A stretch of 64,000 nt of DNA from Secundilactobacillus mixtipabuli (lineage in GTDB: Bacteria > Bacillota > Bacilli > Lactobacillales > Lactobacillaceae), in assembly GCF_002217925.1 (NCBI RefSeq), contig NZ_BCMF01000005.1, positions 186,001 to 250,000 on the forward strand. The letters run 5' to 3'. Shown here piece by piece: positions 1 through 7,904 of this stretch. Positions within the stretch are counted from its first letter, which is position 1, and every line of letters begins with the position of its first letter. The notes under the pieces were generated by a model. That model saw only the letters and a program-made list of their open reading frames with translations. It did no database searches and was not told the origin of the DNA. Position numbers and translations under genes: made by a program.

Positions 1-154
1 CCTATAATAAGGCCTTTGACGTCTGACAACTAATATTCCAGATTATTAATTGCACACTTCTATTATAAAGCATTCGTCAACAAAACTCCCGTTTAAGCAC
101 TACATGGGAGTTGGAATATCTGGCGTCAAACACGATTGAAGGAATAATGAGTAC

Positions 155-185
155 AAAAAAAGAGATTATCATTTCTGATAATCTC
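155..185 (-). terminator. Terminator of the tRNA operon
   Basis: A perfect 10-bp stem (162-171 with 176-185) and a 4-nt loop are followed, in minus-strand direction, by seven T (155-161). It lies just after the last tRNA gene (Pro), so it ends the operon. Bases 1-154 hold nothing else I can support. Confidence 0.85.
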
Positions 186-203
186 TAGGCGTTCGGTCGA
201 TGA

Positions 204-277
204 TCGGGAAAACAGGATTTGAACCTGCGACCCCTACGTCCCGAACGTAGTGCTCTACCAAGCTGAGCTACTTCCCG
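204..277 (-). tRNA. tRNA-Pro(CGG)
   Basis: Complete cloverleaf on the minus strand with a 7-bp CGGGAAG acceptor stem, discriminator A, and anticodon stem CTACG around loop TTCGGGA, which gives anticodon CGG. No encoded CCA. It is the last gene of the eight-tRNA operon. The CGG form reads only CCG, so a TGG tRNA-Pro should exist elsewhere in the genome. Confidence 0.93.
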
Positions 278-303
278 TTTGTTGTAGTTGAAAGCAACAA
301 AAA

Positions 304-377
304 TGCACCCAGTAGGAGTCGAACCTACAACCTTCTGATTCGTAGTCAGACACTCTATCCAGTTGCGCTATGGGTGC
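304..377 (-). tRNA. tRNA-Arg(ACG)
   Basis: Cloverleaf with acceptor GCACCCA/TGGGTGC and discriminator A. Anticodon stem TCTGA and loop CTACGAA give ACG. A34 of this tRNA is normally edited to inosine by TadA. Seventh gene of the operon. Confidence 0.94.
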
Positions 378-398
378 AAAATAATATTAAGTTGAAAA

Positions 399-484
399 TG
401 CCGAGGACCGGGATCGAACCGGTACGGTCATCACTGACCGCAGGATTTTAAGTCCTGTGCGTCTGCCAATTCCGCCACCCCGGC
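399..484 (-). tRNA. tRNA-Leu(TAA)
   Basis: An 86-nt class II tRNA with a long variable arm. Acceptor GCCGAGG pairs with its partner arm, and loop CTTAAAA gives anticodon TAA. Sixth gene of the operon. Confidence 0.94.
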
Positions 485-500
485 AGGAACAAACGTGAAA

Positions 501-572
501 AGCGGAAGACGGGATTCGAACCCGCGACCCCCACCATGGCAAGGTGATGTTCTACCACTGAACTACTTCCGC
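501..572 (-). tRNA. tRNA-Gly(GCC)
   Basis: A 72-nt cloverleaf with acceptor GCGGAAG/CTTCCGC and discriminator T. Loop TTGCCAT gives anticodon GCC. Fifth gene of the operon. Confidence 0.94.
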
Positions 573-576
573 ACAA

Positions 577-649
577 TGCCGACTAGAGGATTCGAACCTC
601 CGACCTCCTCATTACTAGTGAGATGCTCTGCCAACTGAGCTAAGTCGGC
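577..649 (-). tRNA. tRNA-Thr(AGT)
   Basis: A 73-nt cloverleaf starting GCCGACT with discriminator A. Anticodon stem TCTCA and loop CTAGTAA give anticodon AGT. The G1-C72 and C2-G71 pairs and the G35-U36 bases fit threonine identity. An A34 threonine tRNA is unusual in bacteria, where A34 is mostly confined to Arg(ACG). It sits where related clusters usually carry Thr(TGT). See findings. Confidence 0.9.
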
Positions 650-676
650 GAAAGTGTTATTGCTTATTTAATTAAA

Positions 677-758
677 TGCGGGTGAAGGGACTCGAACCCC
701 CACGTCGTAAGACACTAGAACCTAAATCTAGCGCGTCTGCCAGTTCCGCCACACCCGC
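677..758 (-). tRNA. tRNA-Leu(TAG)
   Basis: An 82-nt class II tRNA with acceptor GCGGGTG/CACCCGC. Anticodon stem CTAGA and loop TTTAGGT give TAG. Third gene of the operon. Confidence 0.94.
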
Positions 759-776
759 ATGGTGATACTGGTTAAA

Positions 777-849
777 TGAGCCGTGACAGTCTCGAACTGT
801 CGACCCTCTGATTAAAAGTCAGATGCTCTACCAACTGAGCTAACGGCTC
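777..849 (-). tRNA. tRNA-Lys(TTT)
   Basis: A 73-nt cloverleaf with acceptor GAGCCGT/ACGGCTC. Anticodon stem TCTGA and loop CTTTTAA give TTT. Second gene of the operon. Confidence 0.95.
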
Positions 850-851
850 AA

Positions 852-924
852 TGGAGGATACAGGGCTCGAACCTGTGACCCTCTGCTTGTAAGGCAGACG
901 CTCTCCCAACTGAGCTAATCCTCC
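852..924 (-). tRNA. tRNA-Val(TAC)
   Basis: A 73-nt cloverleaf with acceptor GGAGGAT. Anticodon stem TCTGC and loop CTTACAA give TAC. First gene of the operon, about 55 bp downstream of the promoter at 981-1009. Confidence 0.95.
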
Positions 925-980
925 ATCATGATGCCCAAAAGGTGAACAATTACGATCGACCTCTTTGAAACAACTATTAT

Positions 981-1009
981 AGTTTATCATCCAGCGTTTT
1001 CGCTGTCAA
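981..1009 (-). promoter_or_regulatory. tRNA operon promoter
   Basis: On the minus strand a consensus -35 TTGACA (1004-1009) is followed after 17 bp by the extended -10 TGATAAACT (TAAACT at 981-986). A TATAAT (976-981) nearby lies 22 bp from the -35 and fits worse. A small inverted repeat (992-1005, CAGCG/CGCTG) lies in the spacer. From 1010 to about 1290 I see only AT-rich sequence. Confidence 0.7.
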
Positions 1010-1293
1010 CAACTTTTTTCAAGTTGATGAATAGTTATTCAGAGCAAAGTTTCGTGTTTCTCAACTGCAAGAACTATATTACACGTCTTTTCAAAAAAAA
1101 GCTACCCCCTTTTTGAAATTTCTTCAAACTATTTTAGAACGTGGATTAGTTGCTCTCAATTCTTCCCAAGCCAACATGATATTTTCTCCCAAAAACGATT
1201 TTTATGAGCGTTATTATTTGTAAATTTGTTCAACAAATCAATGAATAAGTTATCTTTTTAGCTTCATAAACATGTATTTATTCGGTTAAATGC

Positions 1294-1338
1294 AATAAAA
1301 AAATGCCCACTCCGGCAATTCACCGAAACAGGCATTAC
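1294..1338 (-). terminator. serS terminator
   Basis: Downstream of serS on the minus strand, AATGCC pairs with GGCATT around an inner CGG/CCG hairpin, followed by seven T. A second small stem (GAGTC/GACTC) lies closer to the gene at about 1361-1382. Confidence 0.7.
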
Positions 1339-1382
1339 TTGTACTAACTCTAGTGTTGCCGAGTCTTAAAACGGACTCAGGC

Positions 1383-2657
1383 TTATTCTTTAACGATCTT
1401 GGTTTGACCGCCCATGTATGGCTGCAATGCTGCTGGAATATCAACGGTACCATCAGCATTTTGGTAGTTTTCCAAAATGGCAGCGACGGTCCGGCCAACA
1501 GCTAATCCAGAACCATTTAAGGTGTGGACATACTGCAATTTACCGTTTTCATCACGGTACTGAATGTGCGCACGTCGCGCTTGGAAATCGGTACAGTTTG
1601 AACAGCTTGAAATTTCACGGTACTTGTCTTGGAATGGTAACCAAACTTCAAGATCGTGGGTCATGGCTGCAGTAAAGCTCATATCACTGGTGGTCAATGT
1701 AATCACGTGGTGAGCCAAGCCTAACTTCTTAAGGAGGTCCTCAGCATGGTTAGTCATCTTCTCCAACGCATCCCATGATTGTTCCGGCTTGGTAAATTGC
1801 ACCATTTCAACCTTATTGAATTGGTGTAACCGAATTAAACCACGGGTATCACGACCGGCACTCCCTGCTTCGGAACGAAAAGCAGGTGTCAGTGCGGTGA
1901 ACTTCACTGGCAACTTTTCGTCGTCGATCACATCGTCACGGTAATAGTTAACTAATGGAACTTCGGCAGTTGGAATCAACGTTTCGTCTGCTTCCTTCAA
2001 CGAATAAACGTCTTCGGTAAACTTCGGAAATTGACCCGTACCAAACATTGATGCACTGTTCACCATGTAAGGCGGCAATACTTCAGTGAAACCAGCCTTC
2101 TCATTTTCGTCCAAGAAGAAGTTGTAGAGGGCCCGTTCCAACCGGGCACCCTGACCGATATAGTAAAGGAAGCGACTGCCTGAAACCTTAGCACCGCGTT
2201 CAAAGTCTAAGATGCCAAGTGCTTCACCAATTTCCCAGTGAGACTTTGGCTTAAAGTCAAAGCTAGGGATCTCACCCCACTTACGCAATTCAACGGACCC
2301 ATCTTCAGTCAAACCAACTGGGACGTTGTCATTAGGAATGTTGGGTAAACGAGACGCCTTATCATGCACTTCTTCAGCAATCTGAGTCAGCTGTTCGTCC
2401 ATTGCCTTGATATCGGCGCTGACTTGTTTCATCTGCGTGATTTTATCCGAAGCATCCTCCTTGTTGCGTTTCAGTTGAGAAATTTCGTCAGAAACTTGGT
2501 TACGCGTTGCTTTCATCGTTTCACTCTTGACGATGAGGTCACGACGTTTTTGGTCAGCAGCTAATAAGGCGTCAACTTCAGCTGCATCAACACCACGGGT
2601 AGCTAGCTTCTCCTTAACAAAATCAGTTTCATTTCTAACGAGTTTTAAATCAATCAT
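1383..2657 (-). CDS. serS: Serine--tRNA ligase
   Basis: Cytoplasmic class II aminoacyl-tRNA synthetase that charges tRNA-Ser with serine. The 424-residue protein has the expected length. An N-terminal charged coiled-coil arm (about 30-105) is followed by the catalytic core with a motif 2 containing [15 protein letters not shown] and LHQFNKVEM, and a C-terminal motif 3 around [16 protein letters not shown] start it at ATG 2657 (MIDLKLVRN), 9 bp after a GAGGGG ribosome site. An upstream in-frame start at 2735 would read back through the T-box terminator and is rejected. It is controlled by the T-box leader at 2688-2890 and ends at the hairpin at 1294-1338. Confidence 0.97.
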   Translation of the reverse strand: MIDLKLVRNETDFVKEKLATRGVDAAEVDALLAADQKRRDLIVKSETMKATRNQVSDEISQLKRNKEDASDKITQMKQVSADIKAMDEQLTQIAEEVHDKASRLPNIPNDNVPVGLTEDGSVELRKWGEIPSFDFKPKSHWEIGEALGILDFERGAKVSGSRFLYYIGQGARLERALYNFFLDENEKAGFTEVLPPYMVNSASMFGTGQFPKFTEDVYSLKEADETLIPTAEVPLVNYYRDDVIDDEKLPVKFTALTPAFRSEAGSAGRDTRGLIRLHQFNKVEMVQFTKPEQSWDALEKMTNHAEDLLKKLGLAHHVITLTTSDMSFTAAMTHDLEVWLPFQDKYREISSCSNCTDFQARRAHIQYRDENGKLQYVHTLNGSGLAVGRTVAAILENYQNADGTVDIPAALQPYMGGQTKIVKE

Positions 2658-2687
2658 GGTTATACCCCTCTCATTTTTTTGGCCCGC

Positions 2688-2890
2688 AAAAAAAGCTTCC
2701 GCCCCAAAAATTGGGACGAAAGCTCGCGGTACCACCCAAGTTTGCAGTCTAACTGCACACTCAATTTCGGTAACGGCGATCGACCGTACAGGATTAACTG
2801 TCCGCTTTAATGTACTGGAGTTTCGATGAACGGTTCTCAGCAGCCCGTCTCTCTTAGCATCTACTTAAAGGTACATTGCGTTTTATCATT
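2688..2890 (-). promoter_or_regulatory. T-box leader of serS (tRNA-Ser sensing)
   Basis: The minus strand carries the T-box core TGGGTGGTACCGCG (2725-2738), directly followed by a terminator whose arms pair over 12 bp (about 2693-2723) before seven T (2688-2694). Stem I contains an AGTAGA S-turn, and opposite it CTCCAGTACA, whose TCC (2817-2819) is the likely specifier codon for serine. Uncharged tRNA-Ser should pair with specifier and T-box and allow read-through into serS. The specifier choice is inferred; the T-box and terminator are plain. Confidence 0.92.
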
Positions 2891-2896
2891 GCATTC

Positions 2897-2925
2897 ATTG
2901 TAAAATATTTAACCACTAAAAGCAA
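2897..2925 (-). promoter_or_regulatory. serS promoter
   Basis: On the minus strand, -35 TTGCTT (2920-2925) and -10 TACAAT (2897-2902) are 17 bp apart, placing the start of transcription near 2890, at the beginning of the T-box leader. The -35 lies just after the stop codon of the upstream kinase. Confidence 0.6.
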
Positions 2926-2932
2926 CTCGCGG

Positions 2933-3571
2933 TTACAGATTCAGTTCGGCAATCTTCTGATCGACCATTGAAAGAACCTTTTTTTGAGCACTTGGATCTT
3001 CAACAAAATCGAATTCATCACCATTGATAGACATCTTAGGTGACTTGTCGTAATTCTTGTACCAGTCCACGTAACGTTCGTCTAATTCTTTGTAATAGTT
3101 GTACAGGCTAGGATCAGTATCAACCTGTTCAAATGAACGGCCACGTTTCTTGATTCGAGAAAGCATCGTGTCAAAGGAAATGTTGATATGAATCAGCAAA
3201 TCAGGATTCTTTTTTTCTTGAGTGTCAGGTAACTCTTCCATCATGTTTTGAAGTAGAGAATTATAGATATCGGACTCTGTCTGAGTTGCGCGACCTAAAT
3301 CAGCATTCAGCTTAAATAGGAGTGAATCCTCAAAAATGGAGCGGTCTAAGACGGCCTCATCATCTCGTGAAGCTGCTTTGATGCTGTCCAAGCGCTTGTT
3401 CAAGAAGTAAATCTGCAATAAGAAACCGTACTTTTTAGGATCTTTATAGAATAACGGTAAAATTTCGTTATCCTCTACTGATTCATAAAAAGCTGGTTTA
3501 TTTAAATGCTGTGCAAGCAACTGGGTCAAGCTGGTCTTCCCAGCACCGATAGTTCCTGAAAGTACGATCAT
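2933..3571 (-). CDS. Deoxynucleoside kinase (dGK/dAK type)
   Basis: Cytoplasmic kinase that phosphorylates deoxynucleosides, most likely deoxyadenosine or deoxyguanosine, in nucleotide salvage. A P-loop GTIGAGKT lies at the very N-terminus, followed by the family motif DRSIFED (about 95) and an arginine-rich lid KKRGRSFE. At 212 residues it has the usual length of the bacterial dNK family. Start ATG 3571 is preceded by AAAGGAG; an upstream in-frame ATG (3595) has no such site. In many lactobacilli such kinases occur as dAK/dGK pairs; only one is present here, so the exact substrate is open. Confidence 0.88.
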   Translation of the reverse strand: MIVLSGTIGAGKTSLTQLLAQHLNKPAFYESVEDNEILPLFYKDPKKYGFLLQIYFLNKRLDSIKAASRDDEAVLDRSIFEDSLLFKLNADLGRATQTESDIYNSLLQNMMEELPDTQEKKNPDLLIHINISFDTMLSRIKKRGRSFEQVDTDPSLYNYYKELDERYVDWYKNYDKSPKMSINGDEFDFVEDPSAQKKVLSMVDQKIAELNL

Positions 3572-3610
3572 AAATAATTTCTCCTTTAACCTCAAAAGTC
3601 AGTACTTCAT

Positions 3611-3638
3611 ATTGTATCATTGCTGGCAGTAAATGCAA
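3611..3638 (-). promoter_or_regulatory. Promoter of the deoxynucleoside kinase gene
   Basis: On the minus strand, -35 TTGCAT (3633-3638) and extended -10 TGATACAAT (TACAAT at 3611-3616) have a 16-bp spacer. The start site would lie about 35 bp upstream of the ATG. Confidence 0.6.
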
Positions 3639-3657
3639 TATGTTGTGGTTAATTCGT

Positions 3658-3693
3658 TAAAAAAAGCACCAGCAGCTTGACCACTGCTGGTAC
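3658..3693 (-). terminator. lysP terminator
   Basis: The stem GTACCAGCAG/CTGCTGGTGC with a short loop is followed by seven T on the minus strand, immediately after the permease stop codon. Confidence 0.8.
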
Positions 3694-3699
3694 TTTAGC

Positions 3700-5181
3700 T
3701 TAATTTTCTGATTCAGCTTCTTCGTGTTTGTGAGGGGCAACATCCACTTCATCTAGCGGAATAATGTGGGTATGGTGCCGAACTTTATAGTAAATAAAGA
3801 GCACTAAGAACAGTGGCACACTGAGATAAGTGACGGCAATCTGTTCCCAGTCAAAATGAGCGAAGGCGGCGGTGTTTTGACCGATAATGACCAAAATACA
3901 CAAGATCAGGGCTAAGATAGGACCAAATGGGAACCATTTAGCGTGATACTTTAGCTCTGAAACGTGGTGACCCTGCTTAATAAAGGCTCGCCGGAAACGG
4001 AAATGAGAAATCGCAATTCCAACCCAGGCAATAAAACCTGTCAGCCCTGAAGCGGCAACGAGCCACGTATAGACTTCTGGACCCGCGATACTGGTAACAA
4101 ACGCAATGGCACCAATCACCGTAGTGGCAACTTGGGCGCGCAACGGCACCCCGTTTTTAGTCGTATGCTGGAAATACTTCGGTGCAAAATCGTCCAGTGA
4201 TAATGAATATAGCATCCGTGATGAAGCATACATCCCTGAATTAGCTGCTGAAATAACGGAAGTCAGGATCACGGCATTCATCACACTGGCAGCGGCTGCT
4301 AAACCAGCTCGCTGGAAGACCAATGTGAACGGACTGATAGCAATATCACTAGCAGAGGATCCCAGTAGTTTAGGACTTGTATATGGAATCAAACAAGCAA
4401 TCACAAAAATGGCTAAGATATAGAAGAGTAAAATTCGCCAAAACACTTGATTGATCGCCTTGGGAACACTCTTTTCAGGCGTTGCTGATTCACCAGCTGT
4501 GATGCCGACTAATTCAGTGCCTTGAAACGAGAACCCCGCGACAACGAAAACGCTCAAAACGGCTGGTGCGCCACCAACGAATGGTGCTTGCTTATAGGTA
4601 AAGTTTGACAAACCGACCGCGTGGCCCCCCATAATGCCAAAAATCGTTAAGATCCCGACAAATAAGAAGACGATCACGGTCACCACTTTAATCATTGCCA
4701 TCCAATACTCGGTTTCACCAAAGGCCTTCACCGTTAATGCATTGATCAAAAAGATCGCGGCTAAAACCGTCGTGCTCCAAATCCACCCTGGTACGTTTGG
4801 CAACCAAAATTTCATGACTAACGCGGCCGTACTAATATCGACCGCTAAGGTAATCGCCCAGTTAAACCAATAATTCCAGCCCATCGCAAACCCCAGAGCT
4901 GGGTCAACGTACTTAGTTGCATACGTTGCAAATGATCCAGAAACTGGCATGTTGGTTGCCATTTCACCAAGTGAAGTCATCAGGAAAAAGACCATGACCC
5001 CTAAAGCGACATACGCCAACAAACCACCACCGGGACCCGCCTTTGAAATTGCGGAGCCGCTGGCAACGAATAAGCCGGTACCAATGCTACCACCCAGAGC
5101 AATCATTGAAATGTGGCGTGTTTTTAATTCACGCTTGACCTCGTTGCTCCCACCGCCATTGCCGCTTGTTTGATTCGCCAT
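3700..5181 (-). CDS. lysP: Lysine-specific amino acid permease (LysP-like)
   Basis: Membrane amino acid/proton symporter of the APC superfamily, here assigned to lysine. The 493-residue protein matches LysP closely along the first half: RELKTRHISMIALGGSIGTG in a cytosolic N-tail running into TM1, then MPVSGSFATY and MGWNYWFNWAI. About 12 membrane segments follow, ending in a charged C-terminal tail rich in His and Glu. The decisive context is the lysine riboswitch directly upstream, which would switch the gene off when lysine is plentiful. The ribosome site is weak (GTGAGTG). A broader basic amino acid range cannot be excluded. Confidence 0.92.
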   Translation of the reverse strand: MANQTSGNGGGSNEVKRELKTRHISMIALGGSIGTGLFVASGSAISKAGPGGGLLAYVALGVMVFFLMTSLGEMATNMPVSGSFATYATKYVDPALGFAMGWNYWFNWAITLAVDISTAALVMKFWLPNVPGWIWSTTVLAAIFLINALTVKAFGETEYWMAMIKVVTVIVFLFVGILTIFGIMGGHAVGLSNFTYKQAPFVGGAPAVLSVFVVAGFSFQGTELVGITAGESATPEKSVPKAINQVFWRILLFYILAIFVIACLIPYTSPKLLGSSASDIAISPFTLVFQRAGLAAAASVMNAVILTSVISAANSGMYASSRMLYSLSLDDFAPKYFQHTTKNGVPLRAQVATTVIGAIAFVTSIAGPEVYTWLVAASGLTGFIAWVGIAISHFRFRRAFIKQGHHVSELKYHAKWFPFGPILALILCILVIIGQNTAAFAHFDWEQIAVTYLSVPLFLVLFIYYKVRHHTHIIPLDEVDVAPHKHEEAESEN

Positions 5182-5217
5182 TATTTACACTCACTTTCAC
5201 GTTAGTTTTTCAACAAT

Positions 5218-5255
5218 AAAAAAGGCCGCCTGCAGCTTACCTGCGAGACGACCCT
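5218..5255 (-). terminator. Riboswitch-controlled terminator before lysP
   Basis: The GC-rich stem GGTCGTCTCGCAG / CTGCAGGCGGCC is followed by six T on the minus strand, between the lysine aptamer and the lysP start. It is the expression platform of the riboswitch. Confidence 0.8.
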
Positions 5256-5264
5256 AAAGTCATA

Positions 5265-5437
5265 CTAACGTAGGAAGCTCTCCGCAGCACATCGCTGCGA
5301 CAGTACCAGTTTTATTAAAACTGATCCCAGCCCCACGTTTTATCAGTCACGTGGAGCTTCGGCAAATTACCCTTTTACCTCCAGTCACAGAACCTGATCG
5401 TTCTCCTGGAAGCTACTCTTTCAATTCGCGCCTCTTC
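5265..5437 (-). promoter_or_regulatory. Lysine riboswitch (L-box) aptamer
   Basis: Minus-strand sequence contains, in order, the family hallmarks: a GAGGCGCG start, AGAGTAG, GGAGGTAAAAGGGTAA, TTTGCCGAAGC, a GGCTGGG segment, and closing GGAGAGCTTCC. It lies between a promoter and an intrinsic terminator in front of a LysP-type permease. Lysine binding should favour the terminator at 5218-5255. The recognition rests on conserved sequence blocks; I could not run a covariance model. Confidence 0.9.
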
Positions 5438-5449
5438 TTTGATAAGTCA

Positions 5450-5478
5450 ATATTAAACTGTTCAGGGTCAAATTGCAA
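5450..5478 (-). promoter_or_regulatory. Promoter of the lysP transcript
   Basis: On the minus strand, -35 TTGCAA (5473-5478) and -10 TAATAT (5450-5455) with 17-bp spacing start a transcript at the 5' end of the lysine aptamer. The -35 lies just beyond the end of the upstream acetyltransferase gene. Confidence 0.5.
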
Positions 5479-5485
5479 GCCAACT

Positions 5486-6016
5486 TCAGCCTTCACGATC
5501 CAATCGATAAATCATTTCGGTTGCCCCAGGTTGATAGAGTGCATGATCCGGGTGTTTAAACCGATCCACATAATAGAAGCCTAATTTTTCTAAAACCCGC
5601 TTTGACTGCTGATTTTCCGCCAAACAACTGGCCCAAATCGTGTCCAGCAGTTGCTGCTCAAAAACCGTTTTAATCAGCCCTGAAGCGGCCTCTGTCATGT
5701 AACCATTGCCCCAATAAGCTTGGTTCAATACATAGCCTAGTTCCGCTGTGCCCTTTTCCTGCTCACCGTTTGGCGTGATTCTTGGATAGAGGCCAATTGA
5801 ACCGATAACGCGTTGTGTCGCCGATACGACGATGGCAAACACCATCCCCTGCATCATTGCACCCCGTAGCAAATACGCAGCGTCCTCCTTGTGATGAGCA
5901 TACTGAAAGCCAGCTGCCTTAGCATTTACCGGATCACCGACAATCGCATAATAGTCGTCCAAATCAGACGCCACGAATTGCCGAATAGCCAATCTTTCAG
6001 TTTGTATTGTGATCAT
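5486..6016 (-). CDS. GNAT family N-acetyltransferase (RimJ/RimL-like)
   Basis: Acetyl-CoA dependent N-acetyltransferase, 176 residues. The N-terminus MITIQTERLAIRQF is typical of the RimJ/RimL branch. The acetyl-CoA binding region is AELGYVLNQAYWGNGYMTEA (about 91-110), and a C-terminal ENQQSKRVLEKLGF completes the fold. Whether it modifies a ribosomal protein or a small molecule cannot be told. It reads towards lysP but has the riboswitch promoter between, so it is probably a separate unit. Confidence 0.85.
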   Translation of the reverse strand: MITIQTERLAIRQFVASDLDDYYAIVGDPVNAKAAGFQYAHHKEDAAYLLRGAMMQGMVFAIVVSATQRVIGSIGLYPRITPNGEQEKGTAELGYVLNQAYWGNGYMTEAASGLIKTVFEQQLLDTIWASCLAENQQSKRVLEKLGFYYVDRFKHPDHALYQPGATEMIYRLDREG

Positions 6017-6130
6017 TTTTCAATCGTTCCCTTTTTCTCTCAGGCCAAATTGCGGTAGACTATTGGTACTGAGTTCTTTTTAACAGGTACTATTTTCATT
6101 TAACTATAGATTACATTTAGGATGATGACT

Positions 6131-6931
6131 ATGCAAATTATAAACAAATCACTTGGCACCGATACTGCCGCTTATTTACAGGGTTACCTGAGAGAAACTG
6201 ATCCGGATCATCCAGAACAGGTTTATCCAGCGATGATCGTCGTTCCAGGCGGCTCATACACCCATATTCCCGACCAGCAGGCTGAAACACTGGCAATGGC
6301 GTTCTTCAACATGGGGTATCAAGCTTTCTTCCTCCGATACAGCTTTGTTGACGAAAAACAGCCGCTTCATCCCGCGCCACTGATTGAATTAGCCAAAAGC
6401 GTTTCCTTATTAAGGTCCGAAGCCACGGATTGGCTGATCGATCCCGAAAGGATTGCCATTAGTGGTTATTCCGTGGGTGGTCACGTTGCTGCACTTTATA
6501 ACGACTACTGGCATTCAGAATGGTTGTCACAGCAAGCTGGTATGTCAACCGATGTCATGCAGCCCCAAGCCGTCCTACTCGGCTACCCGGTGATTAGCCC
6601 TAAATTAGGCTTCCCAGTTAAAGAAGCGATGTTGGCTCAGTGGACGGATGATCCTGACGTCATTGCCGCTGATGAACATGTCAACAGCTACAACGCACCC
6701 ACCTTTATTTGGGCAACTGCAGACGACCCGCTAGTTCCATCAGCCAACAGTCTGGCCTATGCAAGTGCTTTAAGCCAGGCTCAAATTCCGTTCGAGCTGC
6801 ATCTTTTCCGTCATGGGCCGCATGGCTTGGCACTGGCTAATCATTTAACGGCTTGGAAACGAGACGCCAACCAGCCCCATGTTGCACACTGGCTGAAATT
6901 AGCTGAAGAATGGTTGAACGACACGCTTTAA
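6131..6931 (+). CDS. Alpha/beta hydrolase (acetyl esterase-like)
   Basis: Probable cytoplasmic carboxylesterase, 266 residues. The oxyanion-hole strand is IVVPGGSYTHI (about 37-47). The nucleophile elbow is GYSVGGH (Ser near 117), the acid is the second Asp in TADDPLVP (about 199-206), and the base is His in FRHGPHGLA (about 230). This matches the BD-FAE/acetyl-esterase branch. ATG codons at 6122, 6125 and 6131 are in frame; I prefer 6131 because the AGGAT ribosome site is too close to the others. No signal peptide is seen. The natural substrate is unknown. Confidence 0.82.
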   Translation: MQIINKSLGTDTAAYLQGYLRETDPDHPEQVYPAMIVVPGGSYTHIPDQQAETLAMAFFNMGYQAFFLRYSFVDEKQPLHPAPLIELAKSVSLLRSEATDWLIDPERIAISGYSVGGHVAALYNDYWHSEWLSQQAGMSTDVMQPQAVLLGYPVISPKLGFPVKEAMLAQWTDDPDVIAADEHVNSYNAPTFIWATADDPLVPSANSLAYASALSQAQIPFELHLFRHGPHGLALANHLTAWKRDANQPHVAHWLKLAEEWLNDTL

Positions 6932-6945
6932 AAATAACGTCAAAA

Positions 6946-6977
6946 TAAAAAGCATTGGCCAGCGCCAACGCTTTTTT
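6946..6977. terminator. Bidirectional terminator between convergent genes
   Basis: The stem AGCATTGGC/GCCAACGCT (one mismatch) is flanked by an A run on the left and a T run on the right, so it can serve both the hydrolase (+) and the PAP2 gene (-). Confidence 0.75.
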
Positions 6978-6991
6978 AATCCTATTTGATG

Positions 6992-7657
6992 CTAATAAAT
7001 GGAACGGCTTAAGATATTCAGCTTCACTAATCTAGGCGCCAACCAACGGTATAGCCATTCACTGACCTGTAACCAGGCGTAAGCCAATAACATTGCACCT
7101 ACCGTATCAGTCGGATAGTGTGCGCCGAGATAAACCCGCGATAAAGCTAATAGAACCAGCCAAATAATCATGATGGTTCTCACCAGGATAACCTGCCAAT
7201 CCTTTTCAATCATCGGGACAACGATGATCCAAAGAATGGCGATCACTAGTGTCATCCCAAAAACATGACCGCTGGGAAAACTAAACCCGTTATCACTGGC
7301 TAAATGGCCCATTGGCCGGACACGTTGAACAATGTGTTTAACCAGTGTGGCAATCACATCACCGCCAAACAGCGTACACAACGCCCAGATGGCAGGAATA
7401 CGAAGTTTAAATCCCCACAGTAGAAAAGCAATGATCAGCACCCAAATAATATCAAACGTTGGGCTGCCAAGAAACGAAATACCCTTCATAATGGCTTCTT
7501 TTGCGCCGGACTGATGTTTTTGAACGACTTGAATCATGACGCCATCCATAAATTCGAGTAAGCCGGATTGAGACATGACGACAGCCGCTAAAAATGCAAA
7601 CAACCCGCCACTAACTAATAAGCGAAACGGCCGGTCACGCTCTTGTTCGATGATCAT
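6992..7657 (-). CDS. PAP2-family membrane phosphatase
   Basis: Integral membrane phosphatase, 221 residues with about six membrane segments. It shows the three PAP2 signature motifs in order: KHIVQRVRP (about 108-116), FPSGH (about 128-132) and SRVYLGAHYPTD (about 174-185), which form the phosphate-binding site and the His nucleophile. Likely substrates are undecaprenyl pyrophosphate or phosphatidic acid/phosphatidylglycerol phosphate. Start ATG follows GGAGG with good spacing. A -10 TATACT with upstream TG (about 7704-7712) is its probable promoter. Confidence 0.88.
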   Translation of the reverse strand: MIIEQERDRPFRLLVSGGLFAFLAAVVMSQSGLLEFMDGVMIQVVQKHQSGAKEAIMKGISFLGSPTFDIIWVLIIAFLLWGFKLRIPAIWALCTLFGGDVIATLVKHIVQRVRPMGHLASDNGFSFPSGHVFGMTLVIAILWIIVVPMIEKDWQVILVRTIMIIWLVLLALSRVYLGAHYPTDTVGAMLLAYAWLQVSEWLYRWLAPRLVKLNILSRSIY

Positions 7658-7904
7658 TGATACTTCCTCCCAATATGATTAACGTTTTAACACTGCGAAA
7701 TTGAGTATAGCATAAATTATCGCCTGACTGATATGGACACTTAATTGTTAGTAGAATATTTAAAAATAGCTTTTCATCATCGTGAAGGCCACTAGGATTT
7801 TAAATTGTATCCGGATACACCTGTTTTTCACATACCAAGTCAACAAAAAGTATGCTAAAGTTGTTGAGGAATATTTTACTGACGGTTCAAGAGAGGAAGC
7901 TATC

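Noticed and set aside
772-990. Open frame of 72 codons on the plus strand across three tRNA genes
   Set aside because: It is antisense to well-formed tRNAs and has no ribosome site.
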